NCBI GenBank assembly: GCA_934402395.1
Contig: CAKRTQ010000018.1
Span: 1-46,594 of the forward strand
Reading direction: 5' to 3'
Length of the DNA stretch: 46,594 nucleotides
From: an uncultured Eubacteriales bacterium
Lineage (GTDB): Bacteria > Bacillota > Clostridia > Oscillospirales > CAG-272
Below the pieces are notes generated by a model. That model ran no database searches, was not told the origin of the DNA, and saw nothing but the letters and a program-made list of their open reading frames with translations. Positions within the stretch are counted from its first letter, which is position 1, and each line of letters opens with the position of its first letter. The translations under genes were made by a program, and so were the position numbers. Shown here piece after piece: positions 38,894 through 46,474 of the stretch.

Positions 38894-41374
38894 ATGAACG
38901 GAAGAAGTGAACGAAGGGAAAAGACCAAGGCGACGGGGAGGCTCCGCCGAAATATCGAAGGTACATACAGGCGCGCAGCGGCGGCACTGCGGGAACTGAC
39001 CCCCGTACTGCCCGAACGCGCGCTGGAGGGAGCGGCGGCATTTCTTTTGTGCCGCGCGGCAATCATCGGTGCAAGGCCGTTCGGATTCGCGTGGTTGGCA
39101 GCGGCGCCGCACGGCATACCGTTTATAGTGGCGGGAATGCTGATATCGGCATTGACGATAGGCGGCAGCGAGGGGGTCATGCTGGCATCGGTCAGCTTTA
39201 TGACGGTCGCCGTGCGCCTTGTGGTACGTGCCGTTATCGATCCGCCGCAAAACAAAAATGCACTTGGAAGCTCCGCATTCGGAGAAAATATATATCTGCG
39301 CATGGCAACGTCATCTGTCGCCGCATTTGCCGCCGGAATATGGCGGCTCGTCGCAGGCGGATTCTATTTTTACGACCTGCGCGGAGCAATAGCGGCAATG
39401 GTGCTTGCGCCGCTGGCGACCGGAATATTTGAACCGGCATTCAGGCGCGAAGCGGCGGAAAAAACAAAAAGCAGCTCAGCCGCACAGCCCGTAACGCGGC
39501 GGCATGAAGCCGGCGGCAGCATTGCAAACGCATGGAATCGGGTCTCATCATGGCTCGGCGCGGCTGATGTGCGATTCGATACCGCGCTCGCAGCCATTAT
39601 ATTCTGCGCACTGCTGTCACTGCGCGGAGATAAAGCGGCGGGACTTTCACTCGGACATGCCCTCGCCGTGTTCGTTACTCTTTCCGCAGCCCGACGACGC
39701 TCCGCGCCGCGCGCCGCGGTATGCGGACTTGCCGTCGGCGCGGCAATGGGGTGGATCTGGATTCCCGCTTATGGCACTGCCGCGCTTGCGGCTTGGGCAA
39801 TGCTGCGCATTTCTGAAATGGGCGGCGCGGCTCTCGGCGCGTTGATACTGTCGCTTTTCGGGTTCGTTTTCGGCGGATTCAATGAAATTCTGGTCATTCT
39901 GCCCGCGTCACTTACGGGAATGGCTGCATTTTGCGCCGTCCGCGCGTTCGGAGAGGCGGCAAAAAGGAAGGGGGTCTCCGAGGTAACTTCGGTCGGCGGC
40001 ATACCCGCGCTTGAGGACGCGCGCGAACGAATGAGCGAGCTTTCGGATGCCTTCGGCGAGCTTTCAACGGCATTTTCCGAGCTGGCGGCGGTGCGCCGCC
40101 GTCCGGGAGAGCCTGAAATCAGACGCATAGCGGATGAAGCAAGCGATGAAATATGCGCAAACTGTCCCGAGCGTAAGCGCTGTTGGGAAATGGAATACGA
40201 CTCAACGCTTGCGGCATTCTGTTCGCTTGCCGCCGGAGTGTTCGGCAGCGGGCGCGAGCGGGTACGGACCGAAATAAAAAAACTTCCCTCACGCTGCGGC
40301 AAAGCGGCGGATATTGCCGACAGAATGAGTACTCTGGCTGCTGCCGGGCTGCGGCGCACACTTGAAGACGAAAGACTTTCGCTTTTTGCCTGCGATTACC
40401 GCGCAATATCGGGAATTTTAGCCGATGCAGCCGAGGCAAACCGGCGCGAGCACGCGCCGGACGCAGAAGCCGGCGAGCGGGTACGACGCCGCCTTGAGGA
40501 GCTCGGCGTAAGGGCGCGCGAGGTGACAGTTTCCGGGTCACGTCAGCTGAGAATAGACGTGCGCGGGGCTGATCTTACCCGCTGCCGCACAAGAGTATTC
40601 GACCTAAGACGCTCGCTGGAGGAAGTCGTGGGCGTTCCGCTTACCGATCCCGCATTTGAATTTGACAGCGGCGAGCCTGTACTTTGCATGAGCGCACGGC
40701 GGAGACTGAGCGCGGCATTTGCGGCGGCACGCGGTGCGCCGGACGGAGGCGTTTGCGGCGATACCGTTATGCGTCTTGAAAACAGATCCGATTATTTTTA
40801 CGCATTCATCTGCGACGGCATGGGACGCGGCAGCGAAGCGGCATTCACCGCAGGCGTATGCGGAGTTTTTCTCAAGCGTATGCTCTCGGCGCAAAACAGC
40901 GTTGAAACCTCGCTGAGACTGCTCAACAGCGTGATCCGCGGCAAAGGCGGGGACGAATGCTCCGCCGGAGTAGACCTTCTTGAGATCGACCTGCTCACCG
41001 GCAAGGCGTCACTTTACAAAGGCGGCGCCGCGCCGTCATACCTGCGGCGCGGCGACAGGATATACTCGCTGTCGTCACGAAGTGTGCCGCTCGGTATCAT
41101 CGGAGAGCTTGATGCGGGAAAGACCGAATTTGCCGTTGAACCCGGAGACATGATACTTATGATATCCGACGGCGTGCTTGCCGGCACCGATGAGGATGAA
41201 AACGGCAGTTATGTATGGCTTCTCGATCTGCTTTCGTCCTGTGACGCCGGACATCTTGACGAGACCGCAAGGCGCGCACTGCGTATGGCACGGATAGCGG
41301 GAAGCCGGGACGATGCGTCGGCTGCGGTGATAGCAATAGGTGAAGAGCCGCCCAGACCCGACGACAGAGCATAA
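38894..41374 (+). CDS. spoIIE: Stage II sporulation protein E
   Basis: An 826-residue membrane phosphatase that dephosphorylates SpoIIAA and so activates sigma-F in the forespore; it also links to the polar septum. Residues about 45-345 hold some ten hydrophobic segments, the middle (about 370-590) is a charged regulatory region with CANCPERKRCWEMEY, and the C-terminus is a PPM/PP2C domain: YAFICDGMGRGSEAAF, GKASLYKGGAAPSYL and LMISDGVLAGTDEDE with metal-binding Asp, ending SRDDASAAVIAI. The length matches the family. AAAGGAACAG precedes the ATG. The upstream promoter has the extended spacing expected of a Spo0A-controlled gene. Confidence 0.94.
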   Translation: MNGRSERREKTKATGRLRRNIEGTYRRAAAALRELTPVLPERALEGAAAFLLCRAAIIGARPFGFAWLAAAPHGIPFIVAGMLISALTIGGSEGVMLASVSFMTVAVRLVVRAVIDPPQNKNALGSSAFGENIYLRMATSSVAAFAAGIWRLVAGGFYFYDLRGAIAAMVLAPLATGIFEPAFRREAAEKTKSSSAAQPVTRRHEAGGSIANAWNRVSSWLGAADVRFDTALAAIIFCALLSLRGDKAAGLSLGHALAVFVTLSAARRRSAPRAAVCGLAVGAAMGWIWIPAYGTAALAAWAMLRISEMGGAALGALILSLFGFVFGGFNEILVILPASLTGMAAFCAVRAFGEAAKRKGVSEVTSVGGIPALEDARERMSELSDAFGELSTAFSELAAVRRRPGEPEIRRIADEASDEICANCPERKRCWEMEYDSTLAAFCSLAAGVFGSGRERVRTEIKKLPSRCGKAADIADRMSTLAAAGLRRTLEDERLSLFACDYRAISGILADAAEANRREHAPDAEAGERVRRRLEELGVRAREVTVSGSRQLRIDVRGADLTRCRTRVFDLRRSLEEVVGVPLTDPAFEFDSGEPVLCMSARRRLSAAFAAARGAPDGGVCGDTVMRLENRSDYFYAFICDGMGRGSEAAFTAGVCGVFLKRMLSAQNSVETSLRLLNSVIRGKGGDECSAGVDLLEIDLLTGKASLYKGGAAPSYLRRGDRIYSLSSRSVPLGIIGELDAGKTEFAVEPGDMILMISDGVLAGTDEDENGSYVWLLDLLSSCDAGHLDETARRALRMARIAGSRDDASAAVIAIGEEPPRPDDRA

Positions 41375-41399
41375 ACCCGCGCCTGAGTGAAAAATCACA

Positions 41400-41435
41400 A
41401 AAAACCGAGAAAAAACGCGTTTTTTCTCGGTTTTT
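41400..41435. terminator. Near-palindromic terminator after spoIIE
   Basis: CCGAGAAAAAA and TTTTTTCTCGG around CGCG, with outer A- and T-runs. It is a perfect symmetrical stem, 25 bases after the spoIIE stop. Confidence 0.88.
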
Positions 41436-41438
41436 CTC

Positions 41439-41467
41439 TTGAAAATCAATAAACCTTGTGTTATAAT
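41439..41467 (+). promoter_or_regulatory. Sigma-A promoter of the YegP-like gene
   Basis: TTGAAA (41439-41444) and TATAAT (41462-41467) with a 17-base spacer, directly after the spoIIE terminator and 38 bases before the next start. Confidence 0.78.
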
Positions 41468-41505
41468 TAACGTAACAGATAATACTGTCCGAAAGGGGAA
41501 CCATT

Positions 41506-41886
41506 ATGGGTAAATTTGTTATCAAAGAAACAAAAACAGGCTTCAAATTTGATCTTAAGGCAGGCAACAGCGAAATAATTGCCAGCTCCGAGATCTACAA
41601 TGCGCTGAAATCGGCACAGAACGGCGTTGAATCCGTAAAGAACAATGCCCCCATCGCAAACGTTGAAGATCAGACCGTTGAGGGCTTTGCCACCGAAAAG
41701 CATCCGAAGTTTGAGATGTACACCGACAAGGCGGGCGAGTACCGCTTCAGACTGAAAGCAAAGAACGGCGAGATCATCGCAACGTCCGAAGGCTACAAGG
41801 CGAAAGCCGGCTGCCTCAACGGTATCGAATCGGTGAAGAAAAACGCTGTCGATGCCAAGGTCGAAATACTTGAAAACAAAGACTGA
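41506..41886 (+). CDS. DUF1508/YegP-family protein
   Basis: A 126-residue soluble protein made of two copies of the DUF1508 motif: GFKFDLKAGNSEIIASSEIY with NGVESVKNNA, and YRFRLKAKNGEIIATSEGYK with NGIESVKKNA. This tandem is typical of the YegP family, small conserved proteins of unknown role in many bacteria. GAAAGGGGAA precedes the ATG. It is a single-gene unit between a perfect promoter and a strong terminator, which suggests it is well expressed. Codon choice is biased to the preferred set more than in the neighbours, in line with high expression (impression, not computed). Confidence 0.88.
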   Translation: MGKFVIKETKTGFKFDLKAGNSEIIASSEIYNALKSAQNGVESVKNNAPIANVEDQTVEGFATEKHPKFEMYTDKAGEYRFRLKAKNGEIIATSEGYKAKAGCLNGIESVKKNAVDAKVEILENKD

Positions 41887-41893
41887 GACAAAT

Positions 41894-41930
41894 AAAAAAG
41901 AACTGCCGCACGGGACGGCAGTTCTTTTTT
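41894..41930. terminator. Intrinsic terminator
   Basis: AAAAAAGAACTGCCG pairs with CGGCAGTTCTTTTTT around CACGGGA. It lies 7 bases after the YegP-like stop. The CTCGGG element starts 3 bases after its T-run. Confidence 0.93.
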
Positions 41931-41933
41931 ATA

Positions 41934-42264
41934 CTCGGGTGGCGTTGGATCAGATTTTCAGCTTTTTACCCCGAGAATGAAGACCATCAGATTCATACCT
42001 ATCTGTCGCCGGATAGTTACATCTGAACATTATCAATTTTTCTTCTATCTTCTGACTAAGCCGCTTTGCGGCTTAGCGCGGCGGGGTAACCGGACTGAAA
42101 ATTCTCTGCTTTTCTGGATCCCTCTCAGCTTTTACCTTTTCTTCGGGCTAAGACGCAAAGCGGCTTAGCGCGGCGGGGTAACCGGACTGAAAATTCTCTG
42201 CTTTTCTGGATCCCCCGCCTATTCCCGGTGAATAAAGCTAAAAGTCCGATCCAACGCCACCCGG
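41934..42264. repeat. Complete CTCGGG element unit with terminal inverted repeats and duplicated inner module
   Basis: A 331-base unit bounded by CTCGGGTGGCGTTGGATCAG at the left and, in reverse complement, CCGGGTGGCGTTGGATCGG at the right; the similarity extends about 45 bases inward and a few bases outward into the T-rich flanks. Inside are the short-form body (41934-42030), the hairpin CTAAGCCGC/GCGGCTTAG (42056-42076) and a 55-base exact direct repeat (42068-42122 and 42160-42214), each starting with a hairpin arm and GCGGCGGGGTAACCGGACT. No open frame of note is present. The gap 41887-42340 holds only this unit, the terminator before it and the promoter after it. Confidence 0.85.
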
Positions 42265-42274
42265 CATAAAAAGG

Positions 42275-42303
42275 TTGATTTGCGGGGATTGGTGTGGTAT
42301 AAT
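42275..42303 (+). promoter_or_regulatory. Sigma-A promoter of the second sulfatase gene
   Basis: TTGATT (42275-42280) and TATAAT (42298-42303) with a 17-base spacer, starting 11 bases after the repeat unit and 38 bases before the start codon. Confidence 0.78.
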
Positions 42304-42340
42304 GTAAACGTAATAAAAATGAAAAGGCGGATGATCCCTT

Positions 42341-43897
42341 ATGAAAAAACAAATGATATTCATAATGACAGACACACAGCGTTGGGACATGGTAAACTGC
42401 TACAAGAACACAGGGCTTTCGACCCCATGCCTTGACAAGCTTGCGTCTACCGGAGTAAGATACGAGCGCGCATACACAACGCAGCCGGTCTGCGGCCCGG
42501 CACGTGCGGGACTCTTTACCGGACTTTACCCCTCGTCTTGCGGCTCATGGGCAAACTGTATGCCGCTTGGCGACAATGTTCACACCATCGGTCAGCGCTT
42601 GCATGATAACGGAATACACACAGCCTACATAGGCAAATGGCACCTTGACGGCGGCGATTATTTCGGCAACGGCAGATGTCCCGACGGGTGGGACCCCGAC
42701 TACTGGTACGATATGCGCCGCTATCTTGAAGAGCTGCCCGATGACAATACGCGCATAAAATCGCGCCTGCCACAGTCAATGGACTATGAGGATATTCCCC
42801 CCGAATTCACATACGGCTGGCGGGTAATGACGCGCGCGCTCGATTTTATCGAAAAGCATAAGGATGAGGATTATTTTCTTGTCGTGTCCTTTGACGAGCC
42901 GCACGGACCCTTCCTCTGCCCGCAGCCGTATGCCTCGATGTACAAGGACTATGAATTTCCCAAGTCGCCCGCCGTTTACGACACACTTGAGGGCAAGCCG
43001 ATACATCAAAAGATATGGGCTGCGCAGAAGCCGCACCCCGACCGTGAAAAATTCAAAATCAAAAACAAATACTATTTCGGCTGCAACTCCTATGCCGACA
43101 GCCTCATAGGAAAGGTCGTTGACGCCGCACCCGCCGATGCCGCGATAATGTACACATCCGACCACGGCGATCTTCTCGGCAGCCACTGTCTCTTCGCCAA
43201 GGGACCCGCAGCGTATGACGACGTTGCCCGCATTCCCTTTATCGTCCGTATGCCGGGCGGTCTTAAGGGCGAGGTATACGACCGCGCGCCGGTATCTCAC
43301 ATCAACGTCTGCCCCACGGTAATGGATTATTTCGATCTTCCTATTCCGAAACAGTTTGAGGGCGGCAGCATTCTACGCACCGCATTTGACAAAAACGCGC
43401 CCGCCGATGATTCATTCCTCATTGAATTCGGAAGATTTGAAGTCGATCACGACAATTACGGCGGACTTCAGCTCATGCGCTGCCTCGTTAAGGGAAAAAT
43501 GAAGCTCGTGCTGAATCTTTTGTCCGATGATGAGCTTTACGATACCGAAAACGACCCGTATGAATGCAAAAACCTGATAGACGATCCCGAATACGCCGCC
43601 GTACGCGATGAAATGCACGATGAACTGCTCGAACGTATGAACCGCAACCGTGATCCCTTCCGCGCATACTACTGGGAGACGCGTCCGTGGCGGCGTGATG
43701 CACGTGAGGCATCATGGTTCTATACAGGCTGGACGCGCCAGCGCGAAAACGAGGAGTATGAGCCCCGTCAGCTCGACTATGCAACCGGACTTGTGATGAC
43801 GAACGCACAGCGCCCGAAGGTGAGCGCAGCGGGTTTCCCGAAGTTTTCGCACCTTGACGAGCTTCTGACATGGATAGCCAAGGACGCTGTAAAGTGA
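42341..43897 (+). CDS. Second cysteine-type sulfatase
   Basis: A 518-residue type I sulfatase. FIMTDTQRWDMV gives the N-terminal metal Asp pair, and TQPVCGPARAGLFTG is the sulfatase signature with Cys51 to be oxidised to formylglycine. GKWHLDGG and YTSDHGDLLGSH are further active-site segments, and LYDTENDPYECKNLI closes the C-terminal subdomain. It has no signal peptide, so it should act inside the cell on imported sulfated substrates. It is a distinct paralogue of the enzyme at 1333. It has its own promoter and is followed by three terminators, so it is a single-gene unit. The substrate is unknown. Confidence 0.9.
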   Translation: MKKQMIFIMTDTQRWDMVNCYKNTGLSTPCLDKLASTGVRYERAYTTQPVCGPARAGLFTGLYPSSCGSWANCMPLGDNVHTIGQRLHDNGIHTAYIGKWHLDGGDYFGNGRCPDGWDPDYWYDMRRYLEELPDDNTRIKSRLPQSMDYEDIPPEFTYGWRVMTRALDFIEKHKDEDYFLVVSFDEPHGPFLCPQPYASMYKDYEFPKSPAVYDTLEGKPIHQKIWAAQKPHPDREKFKIKNKYYFGCNSYADSLIGKVVDAAPADAAIMYTSDHGDLLGSHCLFAKGPAAYDDVARIPFIVRMPGGLKGEVYDRAPVSHINVCPTVMDYFDLPIPKQFEGGSILRTAFDKNAPADDSFLIEFGRFEVDHDNYGGLQLMRCLVKGKMKLVLNLLSDDELYDTENDPYECKNLIDDPEYAAVRDEMHDELLERMNRNRDPFRAYYWETRPWRRDAREASWFYTGWTRQRENEEYEPRQLDYATGLVMTNAQRPKVSAAGFPKFSHLDELLTWIAKDAVK

Positions 43898-43947
43898 TCG
43901 TATATCCGTAACGCAGATCAAACGGGCAGTCTGCCCGGAATATTAAT

Positions 43948-43990
43948 AGGCGGTGTTAAAAAAATCAATTTGAGTTTTTTAACACCGCCT
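43948..43990. terminator. Near-palindromic terminator after the second sulfatase
   Basis: AGGCGGTGTTAAAAAA and TTTTTTAACACCGCCT, a perfect outer stem with an 11-base loop. Confidence 0.88.
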
Positions 43991-44050
43991 ATGACATTGT
44001 GGAGGTTTTGCCGCCGATAAAACCAAAAAAACACTGCGGATCGTATCAAT

Positions 44051-44077
44051 AATGCCGGTCAGCGTCCCGGCATTTTT
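44051..44077 (+). terminator. Intrinsic terminator
   Basis: AATGCCGG and CCGGCATT around TCAGCGTC, then a T-run. Same sequence type as 2993-3023. Confidence 0.65.
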
Positions 44078-44078
44078 A

Positions 44079-44115
44079 AGAGGCTGTAAAAAACCTGATG
44101 TTTTTAACAGCCTCT
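44079..44115. terminator. Near-palindromic terminator between convergent genes
   Basis: AGAGGCTGTAAAAAAC and GTTTTTAACAGCCTCT. It sits 17 bases from the stop of the convergent lipoprotein gene and can end that transcript as well. Confidence 0.8.
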
Positions 44116-44132
44116 TTCGGTCATGGTATCTC

Positions 44133-44987
44133 TCAATACGTCGGTGTATCCAGTCTCCATTCTCCGTCCTGGCGAACGAATGTGAGCTGTTTTTTCTTTT
44201 TTCCGGTTTTCACCTCAAGCGTATCGTAGTCAAGGTATCGTCCCTCGGCTTCGATCTCAATAACAACGCGGTTTTTCCTGCTTGTTCCGAGAACACGCAT
44301 TGTATCAATATCATACTTTGTTTGTTCTTCAAAAAGCGGTTTGAATTCGTTTGATTTCAAAAAGAACGTTGATTGTCCGCTCTCGTCCGACATATACCTT
44401 GCGCGGATAAGTCCAATCCCCTCTGCGGCATATCCCTCAAACATCGCAGGATATATCCCATCAAGATAAGCGCGCGAATACACCTTTTCCGCCGCTGCCT
44501 TTATATCGTCGATGCTGTGGTAAGCGCAGTCATCTCTCACATAATCGTAATAAACGGGAGAATTTGAATCGTAAATTGCAGACCCTTCCGGCTCCGTATA
44601 TTCTGTCGGGTAATAATAATCATTGTTTTTTTGAAAAACAAAGCCTTCATCCGGCGTTTTTCCCGCTTCAAATGTGCGCACTGCAAGATATTTATTCTTT
44701 TTTTCGGTTTTGTCGTAATATTTCAGGATCATTCCCGCTTCCGGGTCGTCATAATAAACATAGTAAACTCCCGAAGCCTCATCGTACGACATTGTGCTTC
44801 CGAAAGGTGCACGCTCGTACACGGGCAATCCCTCGCCGAAGAAAATATCGTTTATTTCACGTGACGCTTCAATAAGCGAAACGAACTCAGACTTCACCGA
44901 ATCAAGCTCCGGAGCGTTTTTTCCACACGCCGAGAGCGGCATCACAGCTGTTGCCGCGATAAGTACAAACAGTATTATTTTTTTCAT
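44133..44987 (-). CDS. Lipoprotein of unknown function, possibly IseA-like
   Basis: A 284-residue exported lipoprotein: signal peptide MKKIILFVLIAATAVM with lipobox PLSAC. The C-terminal half (about 165-284) has a beta-rich pattern with a helix DDIKAAAEKVYSRAYLDGIY, then KNRVVIEIEAEG and the ending QDGEWRLDTPTY. This recalls the IseA family of DL-endopeptidase inhibitors that restrain autolysins, but the match is from memory and weak. The N-terminal half is Asp- and Tyr-rich with no known motif. The ATG at 44987 is chosen because the signal peptide begins there; no strong ribosome site is seen. It follows remB by 36 bases and may be in one operon with recF and remB. Confidence 0.75.
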   Translation of the reverse strand: MKKIILFVLIAATAVMPLSACGKNAPELDSVKSEFVSLIEASREINDIFFGEGLPVYERAPFGSTMSYDEASGVYYVYYDDPEAGMILKYYDKTEKKNKYLAVRTFEAGKTPDEGFVFQKNNDYYYPTEYTEPEGSAIYDSNSPVYYDYVRDDCAYHSIDDIKAAAEKVYSRAYLDGIYPAMFEGYAAEGIGLIRARYMSDESGQSTFFLKSNEFKPLFEEQTKYDIDTMRVLGTSRKNRVVIEIEAEGRYLDYDTLEVKTGKKKKQLTFVRQDGEWRLDTPTY

Positions 44988-45023
44988 TATCTTATTTTTC
45001 TTTTCATCCGTCGTCACACACGG

Positions 45024-45329
45024 TCACTGTGTATCCGTCTTTTTTTCATCTATCCTTTTATGCAGCGACGACGGTGAAAACTGCGAAAAGCATACCCTTG
45101 TGTTGTGTTCGCCATCGGTCGCACGGGTCTTTATTTCCGTTCTTCTGCACACACGATACACCACAAACGACTTTGGAATCTCGTCGCCTGATTCATCTAT
45201 CTCACCCCGTTTTTCTGCCGTTCCGAGGTATCTGCGCGTGTTCATCGACACGGTAGTGGCGTCTGCATCAAATATGCCGAGAATATTTTTTACCCTTATA
45301 TTCCTGTTATTTCCAACATTTATATACAT
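45024..45329 (-). CDS. remB: Extracellular matrix regulator RemB-like (DUF370)
   Basis: A 101-residue small protein. The N-terminus MYINVGNNRNIRVKNILGIF, then DADATTVSMNTRRYL, and the later EIPKSFVVYR match the RemB (YaaB) family, whose gene follows recF in Bacillus subtilis; RemA and RemB control biofilm matrix genes there. It is about 20 residues longer than the Bacillus protein, with a polar tail. The start overlaps the end of recF by 10 bases, so translation is probably coupled. gyrB, the usual next gene, is replaced here by a lipoprotein gene. Confidence 0.85.
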   Translation of the reverse strand: MYINVGNNRNIRVKNILGIFDADATTVSMNTRRYLGTAEKRGEIDESGDEIPKSFVVYRVCRRTEIKTRATDGEHNTRVCFSQFSPSSLHKRIDEKKTDTQ

Positions 45330-46465
45330 TCCGATCCTCCGGTTATGAATTCACCGTTTCTGACCTTCACGACACGTGCGTCTCCGTATGCGTCCGCGCT
45401 TTCTCCGTCCCTTTCGGTACAGGTCGAAAGAATTATCTGTCTGTTCTTCATTTTTCCCGTCAGGTATGTTCGCCTTCCGGCGTCAAGCTCCGAAAACACA
45501 TCGTCAAGCAAAAAAACCGGCTCCTCGCCCGTATCGCGGCGCGATATTGCGCCCTCGGCAAGCTTCAGCGCAAGCGAGAGCGATCTCTGCTGCCCCTGTG
45601 AGGCAAACTGACGTGCCGCTCTGCCGTTTATGCTTATATCAACGTCATCCTTATGCACTCCCCACAAAGTGGCTCCTGCGGCGATCTCGCGCTCGTGGTT
45701 GGCACAGAATTTCTCATAATACTGCTCCTCGCAGCGTTTTACATCGTAAAGGACATCCCCGCTCATATGTGCGGACGACACATACTCAAGTCCCGGAACT
45801 TCTCTGCCTCCCGTCATCTCACCGAAGCAATCTCTTATCTCCTCGGCTGCTGTCTCAAGATACTTTATCCTCGACGCGGTAATAAACGCTGCCTCATGTG
45901 CCAGAGCAGCCGACCACATATCCGATGTTTCTTCAAACACCCTTCTGCCGTCCGGTTCCCATGCCGATTTAAGCAGTCTGTTTCGCTGTGCGAGTATATG
46001 ATTATACTTTTGCAGCGAGCGCATATACAAAGGCCGCAGCTGTGATATTGCCACGTCAAGGTACTGCCGTCTCATCGACGGTCCCTCCTTGATAATATTC
46101 AGGTGCTCCGGGCAGAACAGCACGGCTCTGAATCTTCCCACTATCTCCGACATTCTCCCGACCTTGACGCCGTTCTGCGTCACCTGTCGGTTTTTATCGC
46201 GTGAGAAGCCGATCTCTATTGTCTGTTCGCGCAGCGAATCTGTGAATGTGACCCGCGTGCGGGCTTCCCTGCAATCAAACCGCAAAAGCTCCGCTTCGTG
46301 TGCGCCGCGAAAAGACCTGCCTATTGCGGCAAAATATATCGCCTCTATCAGGTTTGTCTTTCCCTGCGCGTTATCTCCCACAAGGACATTCACACCGGGT
46401 GAAAACTCCACCCGGCACGACTCAATATTTCTGAAATTTTCAGCCTCAACAACCTTACATATCAT
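45320..46465 (-). CDS. recF: DNA replication and repair protein RecF
   Basis: A 381-residue SMC-like ATPase that loads RecA at gaps with RecO and RecR. Walker A is VGDNAQGKTNLIEA, the ABC signature FASQGQQRSLSLALKLAEG, and Walker B VFLLDDVFSELD. AENFRNIESCRVEF and AAIGRSFRG are typical N-terminal stretches. It is complete. The ATG at 46465 has no Shine-Dalgarno sequence: only nine bases, six of them A on the coding strand, separate it from a CTCGGG element, which may have replaced the native leader. dnaN is not directly upstream as in most Firmicutes, although it could lie past the element outside the window. Confidence 0.95.
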   Translation of the reverse strand: MICKVVEAENFRNIESCRVEFSPGVNVLVGDNAQGKTNLIEAIYFAAIGRSFRGAHEAELLRFDCREARTRVTFTDSLREQTIEIGFSRDKNRQVTQNGVKVGRMSEIVGRFRAVLFCPEHLNIIKEGPSMRRQYLDVAISQLRPLYMRSLQKYNHILAQRNRLLKSAWEPDGRRVFEETSDMWSAALAHEAAFITASRIKYLETAAEEIRDCFGEMTGGREVPGLEYVSSAHMSGDVLYDVKRCEEQYYEKFCANHEREIAAGATLWGVHKDDVDISINGRAARQFASQGQQRSLSLALKLAEGAISRRDTGEEPVFLLDDVFSELDAGRRTYLTGKMKNRQIILSTCTERDGESADAYGDARVVKVRNGEFITGGSECI

Positions 46466-46474
46466 TTTTTTAAG

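Noticed and set aside
44851..44866. Third parS-like site (TTTCACGTGACGC)
   Set aside because: Only the central TTTCACGTG agrees with the consensus; the outer bases do not, and it lies inside the lipoprotein gene.
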